A stretch of DNA of 14,071 bases from Nitriliruptoraceae bacterium (GCA_007117945.1 SKTN01000403.1:1-14071); one strand, 5' to 3'. Shown: positions 1 through 6,977, counted from the stretch's first letter. Program-made: numbers and translations. The notes: generated by a model not told the origin, from the sequence alone.

Positions 1-214
1 CCAGCAGCACAGCGATGGCCACAGCGCCTCGGGGCGCTCGCCGGGGCTCCTGGAAGCCGCGGACGGGCAGGCGGGTGTCACGGGGCTCACGGGTCGGATC
101 CTGGACCTTGACCTGCGCGTCCCCCCCAAGGGGGACGTTCGTCGCGACCAGCCGCAGCACCCCGGCAAGCTGATCGAGGGGGACCAGGACACGGATGGTT
201 CCAGCACCTGCCAT
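1..214 (-). CDS. 5' end of an unrecognised gene, cut by the window edge
   Basis: Reading leftwards from an ATG at 212-214, the frame stays open for 71 codons to the window edge. An AGGAG sits 7 bases upstream of the ATG, a well placed ribosome binding site and the main reason for this start. The product begins MAGAGTIRVLVPLDQLAG, has a basic and proline-rich stretch around residues 40-62 (several Arg-Pro and Pro-Arg pairs), and runs into AVAIAVLL at the edge. That looks like the start of a membrane segment, so this may be a short cytoplasmic N-terminus followed by a membrane anchor. I do not recognise the family. It lies 268 bases after the GerMN lipoprotein gene on the same strand and could be the operon's last gene or a separate unit. 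A perfect 8-bp inverted repeat (CGTCCCCC / GGGGGACG, 118-125 and 130-137) falls inside it. The rest of the gene is needed to name it. Confidence 0.6.
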   Translation of the reverse strand, partial: MAGAGTIRVLVPLDQLAGVLRLVATNVPLGGDAQVKVQDPTREPRDTRLPVRGFQEPRRAPRGAVAIAVLL

Positions 215-482
215 GAACGAACTCCTGCCCGTGACGCCTGCTCGTGCATCGGGTCGCAGGAGTGGACCAGCGCTGGACGCGTCTGCGAGGGGGCGGGTAC
301 CAGCCCCCCCCCGGCACTGACCCCGTCCAGTTGAGCAGGACCAGAGCAGCGGGCACGACCTGATGGACGACGAGCAGGGCGGTGATGGCGGGTGGTCGGT
401 TGGGGCGCGGCACCGTGTCGTGCGGCTCCACCACCACGGGCTCGAGACCGCCGCTGGGACGGCCTGCTCGAGCAGGGTGCCC
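215..482. other. Intergenic stretch between lipoprotein gene and the edge gene
   Basis: This 268-base spacer has no convincing gene. It holds a perfect 14-bp palindrome, CCTGCTCGAGCAGG (463-476), 6 bases past the lipoprotein stop codon. It also has a hairpin with a 6-bp GGGGGC/GCCCCC stem (289-294 and 303-308) and a run of nine C (304-312). A weak minus-strand open frame from GTG at 437 starts with a hydrophobic stretch but has no ribosome binding site, and its codon use degrades downstream. Any promoter for the edge gene would be here, but I cannot point to one. Confidence 0.5.
463..476. repeat. Perfect 14-bp palindrome just past the lipoprotein gene
   Basis: CCTGCTCGAGCAGG is its own reverse complement and lies 6 bases downstream of the lipoprotein stop codon on the minus strand. 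As RNA it gives only a 5-bp stem with a TCGA loop and no U tract, so it is a poor intrinsic terminator. As DNA it could be a dimer binding site. Its function is unknown. Confidence 0.35.
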
Positions 483-1526
483 CTACGGGCGCAGGGTGAG
501 CGGGGTCACGCGTTCGGCCTGGATCGAGCCGTCCTTGGCGGAGTACTCCCAGACCGTCAGGGTGGCTTCCCGGCTCCCGGCGATCTCGTACTCGATGGTC
601 GCGTCGAACGCGCCCCAGCCCACGCCGGTGTCCGTCATCGCGAAACCTTCGGCGAGCACCTCCCCGTCGGCGGTCTCGAGCCGGTACTGGAACTCGGCCT
701 CGAACACGGCGGCCGTGCCCGTCATCCGCAGGCTGCCGCCTGCCACCTCGGCACCCGCCGCCGGCCGGTCGACGAAGACCCTCGGGAGCAGATCGACGAG
801 GTCCTCGCGGGTGGCTGGGCCGTCGAACTCGATGCCTTCGCCGGAGAAGACCGTGACCGGCCTGCCGTCGAGCATGAACTCGACCGCGTCCACGGTCGGG
901 AACTGGGTGACGGTGTAGACGACCTGGGCGAGTCGCGAGAACATGGAGAACGATCCGCCACCGGACTCGAACTCCCGTGACAGGTCCACGGTGGCCAGCC
1001 CGTCGTCGATGTTGATGCCGAGCACGAGCGTGTCCGGCGGAACGGAGGTCGCGATGCCGTCGATCAGCGCCGCATCGGACGACGATGGTCCATCGATGAG
1101 TTCATGCAGGGTCGCCCGGGCGATGCCCGGGGTCGACGGGATCTCCCGTTGCACCGAGACGAGGAACGGGCCGGGCCGTCCTCGCGAGTCGCCGCCGGGT
1201 GCGACGTAGTAGAGCCGGACCTTCGTGGTGTCCACGGGGTCGGTCGTGCCGGCGTTGCTGTCGTCGGATGCGTCGTCGGCGGTCTCCGAGTCGGTCCCGT
1301 CTTCGGTCCCGGCATCCGCGTCGGGTTCCGGGTCCGCGTCGGGCTCCGGATCGGGCTCGGGCTCCGTGGCCTCGTCGGGAGCAGCGGCCTCACCTGGCTC
1401 GATGTCGGTCCCGCTGTCGGTGTCACCGGTCGAGACCGGACCGGCGTCGACGACGCCGTTCCCGCAGGCCGCGAGCAGCAGCGCGAGCACCGCTGCGATC
1501 GTCAGGGTTACGGCTGAGGGTTGCAT
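483..1526 (-). CDS. GerMN-Gmad2 lipoprotein, LpqB-like position
   Basis: This 347-residue exported lipoprotein should be anchored on the outer face of the membrane. The start at 1526 is chosen because GGAGGAGG lies 6 bases upstream and a lipoprotein signal peptide follows: hydrophobic residues 8-18, then lipobox LAAC with the lipidated Cys at 21. Residues 22-101 are an acidic, Pro/Asp/Glu/Thr-rich spacer. Residues about 102-245 match the GerMN domain (KVRLYYV at the start, then a conserved LHELIDGP stretch). Residues 249-347 match Gmad2, the immunoglobulin-like domain often paired with GerMN. The gene follows a regulator-kinase pair, as lpqB follows mtrA-mtrB in mycobacteria. LpqB also carries GerMN but ends in a different domain, a propeller-like Gmad1 region, so this is a positional analogue rather than a clear orthologue. 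A role in modulating the kinase from outside is inference. The frame stays open upstream to 1646, but that extension would bury the signal peptide. Confidence 0.88.
   Translation of the reverse strand: MQPSAVTLTIAAVLALLLAACGNGVVDAGPVSTGDTDSGTDIEPGEAAAPDEATEPEPDPEPDADPEPDADAGTEDGTDSETADDASDDSNAGTTDPVDTTKVRLYYVAPGGDSRGRPGPFLVSVQREIPSTPGIARATLHELIDGPSSSDAALIDGIATSVPPDTLVLGINIDDGLATVDLSREFESGGGSFSMFSRLAQVVYTVTQFPTVDAVEFMLDGRPVTVFSGEGIEFDGPATREDLVDLLPRVFVDRPAAGAEVAGGSLRMTGTAAVFEAEFQYRLETADGEVLAEGFAMTDTGVGWGAFDATIEYEIAGSREATLTVWEYSAKDGSIQAERVTPLTLRP
1318..1371. repeat. Imperfect 18-bp tandem repeat in the lipoprotein linker
   Basis: Three diverged 18-bp units (1318-1335, 1336-1353, 1354-1371) share the core TCGGGNTCCGG on the plus strand. 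On the coding strand they encode the Glu-Pro-Asp-Pro-rich run at lipoprotein residues 52-69. The likely role is a stiff, acidic spacer holding GerMN away from the membrane. Length variation between strains is plausible. Confidence 0.6.
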
Positions 1527-1540
1527 GGTGATCCTCCTCC

Positions 1541-1567
1541 CGGCCGATCCGTGGTGCCGATCGGCTG
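1541..1567 (-). promoter_or_regulatory. Hairpin upstream of the lipoprotein ribosome binding site
   Basis: CGGCCGATC (1541-1549) pairs with GATCGGCTG (1559-1567): eight Watson-Crick pairs and one G-T, around a 9-base loop. The stem ends a few bases from the GGAGGAGG ribosome binding site of the lipoprotein gene. It could be a leader hairpin that tunes translation, or an operator read as DNA. No U tract follows, so it is not a standard terminator. Confidence 0.35.
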
Positions 1568-1640
1568 CTGGGCTGGCCCGCCCACCTCGAGCGTTCCAGA
1601 CCCACCTTCGCCGACGGTCGTCATGACGGTGTCCGCGGAC

Positions 1641-1667
1641 GGTCACAGATCGGTAACAACCGTGACC
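1641..1667. promoter_or_regulatory. Cluster of three GTNAC pentamers at the end of the kinase gene
   Basis: GTCAC (1642-1646), GTAAC (1653-1657) and GTGAC (1662-1666) lie in 27 bases. The first two are 11 bases apart, one helical turn, and the outer ends form an inverted repeat GGTCAC/GTGACC. Actinobacterial MtrA and GlnR regulators recognise repeated GTNAC-type half-sites with about this spacing. The cluster overlaps the kinase stop codon and lies upstream of the lipoprotein start, so it could be an autoregulatory site for the MtrA-like protein. The bases also encode the kinase C-terminus (VTVVTDL), so chance is possible. Confidence 0.35.
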
Positions 1668-2950
1668 GGGACCCGTACCTCCACGGCCAGCCCACCCTCC
1701 GGTCGGTTGCGGGCGTTGAGCGCTGCCCGCAGGACCCGTGCATGCTCACGGGCGATCGCGAGTCCGAGCCCGCTGCCGACGCCGGCGCGAGCTGTGTCAC
1801 CCTTGGCGAAACGGTCGAAGATGCGCTGGAGCTGCGCATCGGGCACACCCGGCCCGCGGTCCGCGACCTCGATCACGAGCGTCGGACCAGCCATCTCCGC
1901 TCGCAGGATCACGTCACGCCCCTCCCCGTGGGTCCGCGCGTTGTCCACGAGATTGGCCACGATCCGCTCGAGCCGCCGACGATCGGTACGCACCGTGAGG
2001 CCGCCAGGCGCCCACACCTCGGCCCCGGGCAGCCGCCGCTCGACCACGGCGTGCAGGAACCGCTCCACCTCGACGTCGCGTAGGTCGAGTTCGACATGGT
2101 CGTCAGCCGCGTCCAGCCGCGACAGCTCCAGCAGCTCCTCCACCAGGTCACGGAGCCGTCGAACGTCCTCCTCCAGGAGCTCGACGACGCGGCGTTGCTC
2201 CACCGGCAGGTGCTCGATCCCGGACGCCAGCTCAGCGGCTTCGTGCACCAGCGCCGTGACCGGGGTGCGCAGCTCGTGGGACACGTCGGCCACGAAACGC
2301 CGTTCCCGGTCGCGTGCCGCCGTCAACTGGTCGATGGTGTCCGCCAACGAACCGGCCTGGTGCGCCACCCGCCACCCCGCCACACCCCCCAGCAGCACCA
2401 CGACCAGCGACGCGCCGAACAGCACCAGGCGGAGTTGGTCCAACGCACGCTCGACGTCGGTTACCTCGGTGAACAGGTAGAAGTCCGCGCCTCCGGACGG
2501 CAGACGGGCGGCGACGACGAGGTAGGGGACCTCTCGGGTCTCGATCCACTGGGCGGCCACGTTCCCCTGCGCGAGGAGCTCGGCCGTCTCCGCGGAGACG
2601 ACCTCGGGTCCGACCGGCACGTCGAGTCCCGAGACGAAGTCGTCCGTCCCCCCGACATCCACGTACGCATCGATGTCGCGACGCCGCAGGTCATCGGCCA
2701 GGCCGGAGGCCTCGATGTCCCCGGGCCGGACGCGGTGACCGAGCCGTTCCACCGCGAGCACACCCACGGTGAAGCGGGCCTCCTCGACCGCTCGGTCGAG
2801 CACCTCGGCTCGCAGTGAGGTCGACACCAGGGCGAAGGCCAGGGCGGCGAGTGCGACCGCGCCGACGGTCACGACCCCGACGACGATCAGCACGAGACGT
2901 ACGCGGACCCGTCGTGAACGTCCAGCCTGCTGCGACGCGGGTGTGGTCAC
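1643..2950 (-). CDS. Membrane sensor histidine kinase, MtrB-like
   Basis: This 435-residue kinase should autophosphorylate and pass phosphate to the adjacent regulator. The GTG start at 2950 overlaps the regulator stop codon in the 4-base arrangement GTGA, which implies translational coupling; no separate ribosome binding site is visible. Residues 18-42 and about 173-194 are membrane segments enclosing a sensor region of about 130 residues outside the membrane. The phosphorylated His is 225 in SHELRTP. The catalytic domain shows the N box (NLVDNARTHG, Asn333 and Asn337), DRGPGVP at 364-370 and GSGLGLAIA at 392-400. Only about 24 residues separate the second membrane segment from the H-box region, about half a normal HAMP, so the linker appears shortened. 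Position and flanking genes suggest MtrB. Similarity in the kinase core is shared widely among such kinases, so orthology is likely rather than proven. The ligand is unknown. Confidence 0.93.
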   Translation of the reverse strand: MTTPASQQAGRSRRVRVRLVLIVVGVVTVGAVALAALAFALVSTSLRAEVLDRAVEEARFTVGVLAVERLGHRVRPGDIEASGLADDLRRRDIDAYVDVGGTDDFVSGLDVPVGPEVVSAETAELLAQGNVAAQWIETREVPYLVVAARLPSGGADFYLFTEVTDVERALDQLRLVLFGASLVVVLLGGVAGWRVAHQAGSLADTIDQLTAARDRERRFVADVSHELRTPVTALVHEAAELASGIEHLPVEQRRVVELLEEDVRRLRDLVEELLELSRLDAADDHVELDLRDVEVERFLHAVVERRLPGAEVWAPGGLTVRTDRRRLERIVANLVDNARTHGEGRDVILRAEMAGPTLVIEVADRGPGVPDAQLQRIFDRFAKGDTARAGVGSGLGLAIAREHARVLRAALNARNRPEGGLAVEVRVPVTVVTDL

Positions 2951-3630
2951 GAACGGGCGGCCCGGTAGCCGACACCGCGGACGGTCTCGATCACCTTCGG
3001 GTTCGCGGGGTCGTGCTCGACCTTGGCGCGCAGCCGTTGCACGGTGGCATCCACCAGCCGGGAGTCACCGAGGTAGTCGTAGCCCCATACCCGGTCGAGC
3101 AGCTGCTCACGCGACAGGACGTTGCCCGCATGTCGGCCGAGCTCGACCAGCAACCGGAACTCGGTGGGCGTGAGCTCGAGTGGGTCGCCCCCGCGATCGG
3201 CGGTGTGCGCGCCGACGTCCACCCTGACCGACCCGATCCGCAGCAGATCGTCGGCGGGTTCGGTCCTCGTCGCCCGGCGCAGTGCCGCGCGGATACGGGC
3301 GACGAGCTCGGGCATCTCGAAGGGCTTGGTGAGGTAGTCGTCCGCACCGGCCTCGAGACCGACGACCACGTCGATGGTGTCGGTACGCGCGGTGAGCATC
3401 ACCACGGGCACGGCGGAGTCGGCCCGGATCTCGCGGCAGACCTCCAGTCCGTCCAGCCCCGGCAGCATGACGTCCAGGAGGACCAGATCGGGGCGCTCGG
3501 CGCGGTAGCGCTGCAGCCCCTCGTCGCCGCTGCCTGCGATCGCCACGTCGAATCCGGCAGCCCTGAGCCCCCGTTCGGTCAGTTCGCGGATCGACGGGTC
3601 GTCCTCGACGAGCAGGATCCGTGCATCCAT
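2947..3630 (-). CDS. mtrA: OmpR-family response regulator, MtrA-like
   Basis: This 227-residue DNA-binding response regulator has a receiver domain at residues 1-118 with acidic residues Asp10 and Asp11, phosphoacceptor Asp53, Thr80 and Lys102. Residues about 128-225 form a winged-helix domain ending TVRGVGYRA. Segments such as RADSAVPVVMLTARTDT and VQRLRAKVEHDP are close to what I recall of mycobacterial MtrA, which controls cell division, envelope and replication genes. Hence the symbol, given with moderate certainty. The start at 3630 follows an AGGGGAAGG ribosome binding site 6 bases upstream. An in-frame upstream extension to 3720 would run into the preceding gene and gives no sensible protein. 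The upstream c-di-GMP gene ends 16 bases away and the kinase gene overlaps the 3' end, so the three are probably one transcript. It likely binds GTNAC-type repeats, one candidate being at 1641-1667. Confidence 0.94.
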   Translation of the reverse strand: MDARILLVEDDPSIRELTERGLRAAGFDVAIAGSGDEGLQRYRAERPDLVLLDVMLPGLDGLEVCREIRADSAVPVVMLTARTDTIDVVVGLEAGADDYLTKPFEMPELVARIRAALRRATRTEPADDLLRIGSVRVDVGAHTADRGGDPLELTPTEFRLLVELGRHAGNVLSREQLLDRVWGYDYLGDSRLVDATVQRLRAKVEHDPANPKVIETVRGVGYRAARS

Positions 3631-3646
3631 GCCGCGCCTTCCCCTG

Positions 3647-6600
3647 TCAGGCACGTCGCCACGCGGCCAGTGCCGCGAGCAGTTCCTGGCTCGCCACCCG
3701 CAGCTCCTCGATGCCGGCACCCTCCGGCGGCCCGGTGGTGGCCGTCACCAGGGACGCCGCAGCCTCGTGGAGCTCGTGGTGCCGAGCGACCAGTGCGTCG
3801 ACGGAGCGCTCGCCCCCGAGCTTCCCCATGCGCTGGAGCCAGCCCCCGAGGCGGCACACGGCCGGATCCAGTGCCGGTGGCGCCACCCGTGTCCCGTCCA
3901 GATGCGCGTGCAGTTGCTCGACCCACACCCGGTGCTCGATCTCCGCGAGCAGGGCCGGCATGCGGTCGGCGGGGACACGCCGGACGTCCTGCCAGAGGGC
4001 GGGTGGCTGCCAGGCGTCGGTCCACGCCATGGCCTGCTCGGCGGGCATCGGTCGCGCGATGCCGAACCCCTGCGCCAGCTCGCAGCCGAGCTCCAGCAGC
4101 AGCACCCCGTGGGCGTCGGTCTCCACGCCCTCGGCGAGCACGTCGCGATCGAAGTTCCGTGCGAGGCCGACCACGCTCTCGACGATGAGGGCGTGCTCGG
4201 TGTCCTCCAGGAGCTCCATGACGAAGCTGCGGTCGATCTTGACGACGTCGGCGCCCAGGCGCTTGAGCAGCGTCAGGGAGGAGTACCCGGTCCCGAAATC
4301 GTCGAGCGCGACGCTGACCCCGAGCCCACGGAGGTGGTCCACCAACTCGGCGACGTGGGCCAGATCCTCCAGCGCCCCCGTCTCCAGGATCTCGATCCCG
4401 AGCTGGTGGGGCGCCACCCCGGGCTGTGCGGCCAACTGGGCCTCCAGCCGGCGCGCGAAGGCGGGGTCGTAGAGCTGTGCGGTGTCGGTGTTGACGCTCA
4501 CCGAGGTCTGCAGCCCCGCCTCCTGCCATCGCGCCAGCTGCTGGAGGGACTCCTCGATCACCCAGTCACCGATCTCGATCGAGACGGGGTGACCAGCGAG
4601 CTGGGAGATGAAGGCGCTGGGTGGAAGGAGGCCGCGCTCCGGGTGCTGCCACCGGATCAGGGCCTCGAAACCGAGGACCTCGCCCGTGCGCATGTTGACC
4701 TGCGGCTGGTAGTGGAGGAGGAACTGCTCCTCGGCCAGCGCCGCGTGGACCTCGTCGATCAACTGGTAGCGCTCGCGGCTGTGGGCATCCCGCTCGGTGT
4801 CGAAGAGGTGGTAGCGGTCCTTGCCCGCCAGCTTGGCCTGGTAGACGGCCTGGTCTGCCTGGCGCAGCAGCTGTTCGGCATCGCTGTCCCGGGCCTGCGG
4901 GTGGAGCGTGACACCGATGCTCGCGGTCGCCTGCAGCGAGCGCCCCTGCAGGGTGATCGGCCGGGTCACGGCGTCGTAGAGCTCCTCGACGACCTCGCGC
5001 CAGGCACCCTGGCCTGCCGGCACGGGCACGGCGACCACGAACTCGTCGCCGCCGATCCGCGCGACCCGGTGCCGGTCACCGACGCAGCGTAGGAGGCGGG
5101 TCGCGATCTCCACCAGCAGCTGGTTGCCGGCAGCGCGACCGTGGGTGGCGTTGATCGACTCGAAGGCGTCGAGGTCGAGGCTGACCACGGCGAGACGTTC
5201 CCGGGGGCCGCGGTCGGTCAGCAGCTCCTCACGGAGGTGGTGGGAGAAGCGCTGGCGGTTGATCAGGCCCGTCAGACCGTCATGGTCGGCGACGAAGGAG
5301 AGCTGCTCCTGGTGGGCCTTCTCGTGGGTCACATCGATGATCAGGCCGGCGACGCGCGTTACCTCACCCGTCGCGGCGAGTTCCGTGACCCGGCTCAGAC
5401 CCCGCACCCACAACCATCGTCCGTCCCGGCGCTGGAGGCGGAACTCCAGCTCGTGCCGGTCCTCCCCGCCGCTCACGAGCCGGTCGAGCGCTTCGCGCAC
5501 CGTCGGCGCGTGCTCGGGGTGGATCCAGTTCGCCCACGCCGAGGCGGTCAGCGTCCCGTCCCGGTGCGGGTCGTAGCCGAGCATCTCGCACCAGCGCTGG
5601 CTGAGCTGCAGCTGGTCGGTGGTGATGTCCCACTCCCAGGTGGCGGCCCTGGCGGCCGCCAGCGCGTCGTTGAGCCGGGCCTGCTCCGCCTCGTGCGCGA
5701 GCTCGTGCTGCTTCTGGGTGGTGACGTCCAGCACCGTGCCCAGCGCCCGGGCAGGGGCACCGTCGCTGTCACGCTCGACACGCACGCGCTGGCGCACCCA
5801 GCGGCCGGGATCGCGGGCCAGGCGGTGCTCCACCTCGCCACTGCCGTCGCGCTTGGCCTCCTGCCACACCTCACCGACCCGCTGACGGTCCTCCTGGTGG
5901 ACCAGGGTCAGGACGTCGCGGCGCGGGATCGGATCCCCGGGTTCCAGACCGAGCAGGCGGTAGATCGGCGCCGACCAGGTCATCTCGCCCGTCCGCAGGT
6001 CGACCTGCCAACTCCCGAGCCCTGCCACCTCCTGGGCCTGCAGCAGCTCCGCCTGCGAGCGGCACAGCGCCTCCTGCCCCCGGTGCCGGACCGTGACGTC
6101 TCGCGCGATGCCGATGAGGCCCAGCACCGTCCCGGTCGCATCGCGTACCGGCGCCTTGATGGTCTCCAACAGCACCGGGGTCCGATCGGCGAGGTCCAAC
6201 CACTCCTCGGTGGTCACCGGCGCACCGCTGCGCAGCGTGGCGCGGTCACCGTTGCGCAGCATCTCGGCCATCGCGGCCGGGAACAGTTCCTCGTCGGTAC
6301 GGCCCAGGATCTCCGTCAACGGTCGCCCCAGCAGGGCCTCGAAGCGGGGGTTGCCGTCGATGTAGACGCCGTCGCGGTCCTTGACGAAGACGACATCGGG
6401 CAGCGCAGCGAACAGCGCGGTGAGTTCCGCGGTGCGGCGGCTCAGCGCCCGCTCGGAGGCGACCACCTCCTCGCTGACGGAGCCGAGCAACTCCTCGAGC
6501 TGCGCCTCGCGCTGCTGGAGCTGCTGGCGGACCCGGTGGAGCTGCAGGTGGGAGCGCACCCGCGCCAGGAGTTCGTCACGGCGGAAGGGCTTGGTGAGGT

Positions 6601-6910
6601 AGTCGACCCCGCCGTGGGCGAACCCCCGGGCCTTGGACTCCGCATCGTGCAGCGCGCTGAGGAAGATCACCGGGGCCGCCGCCAGGCCAGCCTGTTCCCG
6701 GAGCCGGCGAGCCAGCTCCAGCCCGTCGATGCCGGGCATGAGCACGTCGAGCAGGACGAGCTCCGGGGCCTCTTCGGCGGCCATGGCGATGGCGTCGTCG
6801 GGGTTGCGCGTGGCCAGGACCCGGTAGCCCTGCTGCTGGAGCAGGGTGCGCAGCATCTCCAGGACGCCGACGTCGTCGTCGACGACCAGGACCGTCCCGG
6901 GCGCAGCCAT
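3647..6910 (-). CDS. REC-PAS3-GGDEF-EAL-CZB cyclic-di-GMP regulator
   Basis: This 1087-residue soluble protein is predicted to make and/or break cyclic-di-GMP. A receiver domain (residues 5-122) has Asp11-13, phosphoacceptor Asp55, Ser85 and Lys107. A coiled coil follows (about 123-160), then three PAS folds at about 160-275, 285-400 and 410-530. The GGDEF domain (about 540-705) has intact GGDEF at 620-624 but no RxxD inhibitory site just before it. The EAL domain (about 715-960) keeps EAL (749-751), Asn807, Glu843, DDFGTG from 870, Lys891 and AEGVE. Both activities may therefore be live. Residues about 985-1060 resemble a CZB zinc domain: His993, Cys1019 in CRLGGWL, and His1044/His1048 spaced HxxxH. 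CZB domains elsewhere sense zinc or hypochlorous acid. The ATG at 6910 precedes the receiver strand directly; its ribosome binding site (GAGG) is very close, so a start up to 31 residues earlier is possible. The gene leads the regulator-kinase operon with a 16-base gap. Confidence 0.95.
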   Translation of the reverse strand: MAAPGTVLVVDDDVGVLEMLRTLLQQQGYRVLATRNPDDAIAMAAEEAPELVLLDVLMPGIDGLELARRLREQAGLAAAPVIFLSALHDAESKARGFAHGGVDYLTKPFRRDELLARVRSHLQLHRVRQQLQQREAQLEELLGSVSEEVVASERALSRRTAELTALFAALPDVVFVKDRDGVYIDGNPRFEALLGRPLTEILGRTDEELFPAAMAEMLRNGDRATLRSGAPVTTEEWLDLADRTPVLLETIKAPVRDATGTVLGLIGIARDVTVRHRGQEALCRSQAELLQAQEVAGLGSWQVDLRTGEMTWSAPIYRLLGLEPGDPIPRRDVLTLVHQEDRQRVGEVWQEAKRDGSGEVEHRLARDPGRWVRQRVRVERDSDGAPARALGTVLDVTTQKQHELAHEAEQARLNDALAAARAATWEWDITTDQLQLSQRWCEMLGYDPHRDGTLTASAWANWIHPEHAPTVREALDRLVSGGEDRHELEFRLQRRDGRWLWVRGLSRVTELAATGEVTRVAGLIIDVTHEKAHQEQLSFVADHDGLTGLINRQRFSHHLREELLTDRGPRERLAVVSLDLDAFESINATHGRAAGNQLLVEIATRLLRCVGDRHRVARIGGDEFVVAVPVPAGQGAWREVVEELYDAVTRPITLQGRSLQATASIGVTLHPQARDSDAEQLLRQADQAVYQAKLAGKDRYHLFDTERDAHSRERYQLIDEVHAALAEEQFLLHYQPQVNMRTGEVLGFEALIRWQHPERGLLPPSAFISQLAGHPVSIEIGDWVIEESLQQLARWQEAGLQTSVSVNTDTAQLYDPAFARRLEAQLAAQPGVAPHQLGIEILETGALEDLAHVAELVDHLRGLGVSVALDDFGTGYSSLTLLKRLGADVVKIDRSFVMELLEDTEHALIVESVVGLARNFDRDVLAEGVETDAHGVLLLELGCELAQGFGIARPMPAEQAMAWTDAWQPPALWQDVRRVPADRMPALLAEIEHRVWVEQLHAHLDGTRVAPPALDPAVCRLGGWLQRMGKLGGERSVDALVARHHELHEAAASLVTATTGPPEGAGIEELRVASQELLAALAAWRRA

Positions 6911-6923
6911 GCCCTCGTCGTCG

Positions 6924-6941
6924 CGTAGCGGGGACGCTACG
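6924..6941 (-). promoter_or_regulatory. Perfect inverted repeat upstream of the c-di-GMP gene
   Basis: CGTAGCG (6924-6930) and CGCTACG (6935-6941) form a perfect 7-bp stem around four bases, starting 13 bases before the ATG at 6910. On the minus strand one arm contains TAGCGT, which fits the loose actinobacterial -10 pattern TANNNT, although no -35 is evident. It could be an operator over the promoter or a leader hairpin controlling ribosome access. Confidence 0.35.
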
Positions 6942-6944
6942 GGA

Positions 6945-6977
6945 GACGTGGTCGCTCCCGACGTGGTCGCTGGTCGC
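6945..6977. repeat. Direct repeats upstream of the c-di-GMP gene
   Basis: GACGTGGTCGC occurs exactly at 6945-6955 and again at 6960-6970, with a 15-base period. A third partial copy, TGGTCGC, follows directly at 6971-6977. The array lies 35-67 bases upstream of the c-di-GMP gene start, where an activator or repressor would bind. The protein that reads it is unknown. Confidence 0.45.

Noticed and set aside
118..137. Hairpin CGTCCCCC/GGGGGACG as a terminator
   Set aside because: It lies inside the open edge gene, has no T tract, and is explained by codons for Val-Pro-Leu-Gly-Gly-Asp.
235..437. Possible small membrane peptide on the minus strand from GTG at 437
   Set aside because: The first 45 codons have fairly GC-rich third positions and a hydrophobic stretch. 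There is no ribosome binding site, the later codons look non-coding, and the frame runs across the better supported edge gene.
1318..1371. Tandem 18-bp units as a CRISPR-like or mobile repeat
   Set aside because: The units are in frame, diverged and encode a Pro/Glu/Asp linker. There are no spacers.
5141..6928. 595-codon plus-strand frame across the c-di-GMP gene
   Set aside because: It is antisense to REC-PAS-GGDEF coding sequence with intact motifs, and its product is low-complexity Leu/Gln/Arg/Val with no recognisable domain.
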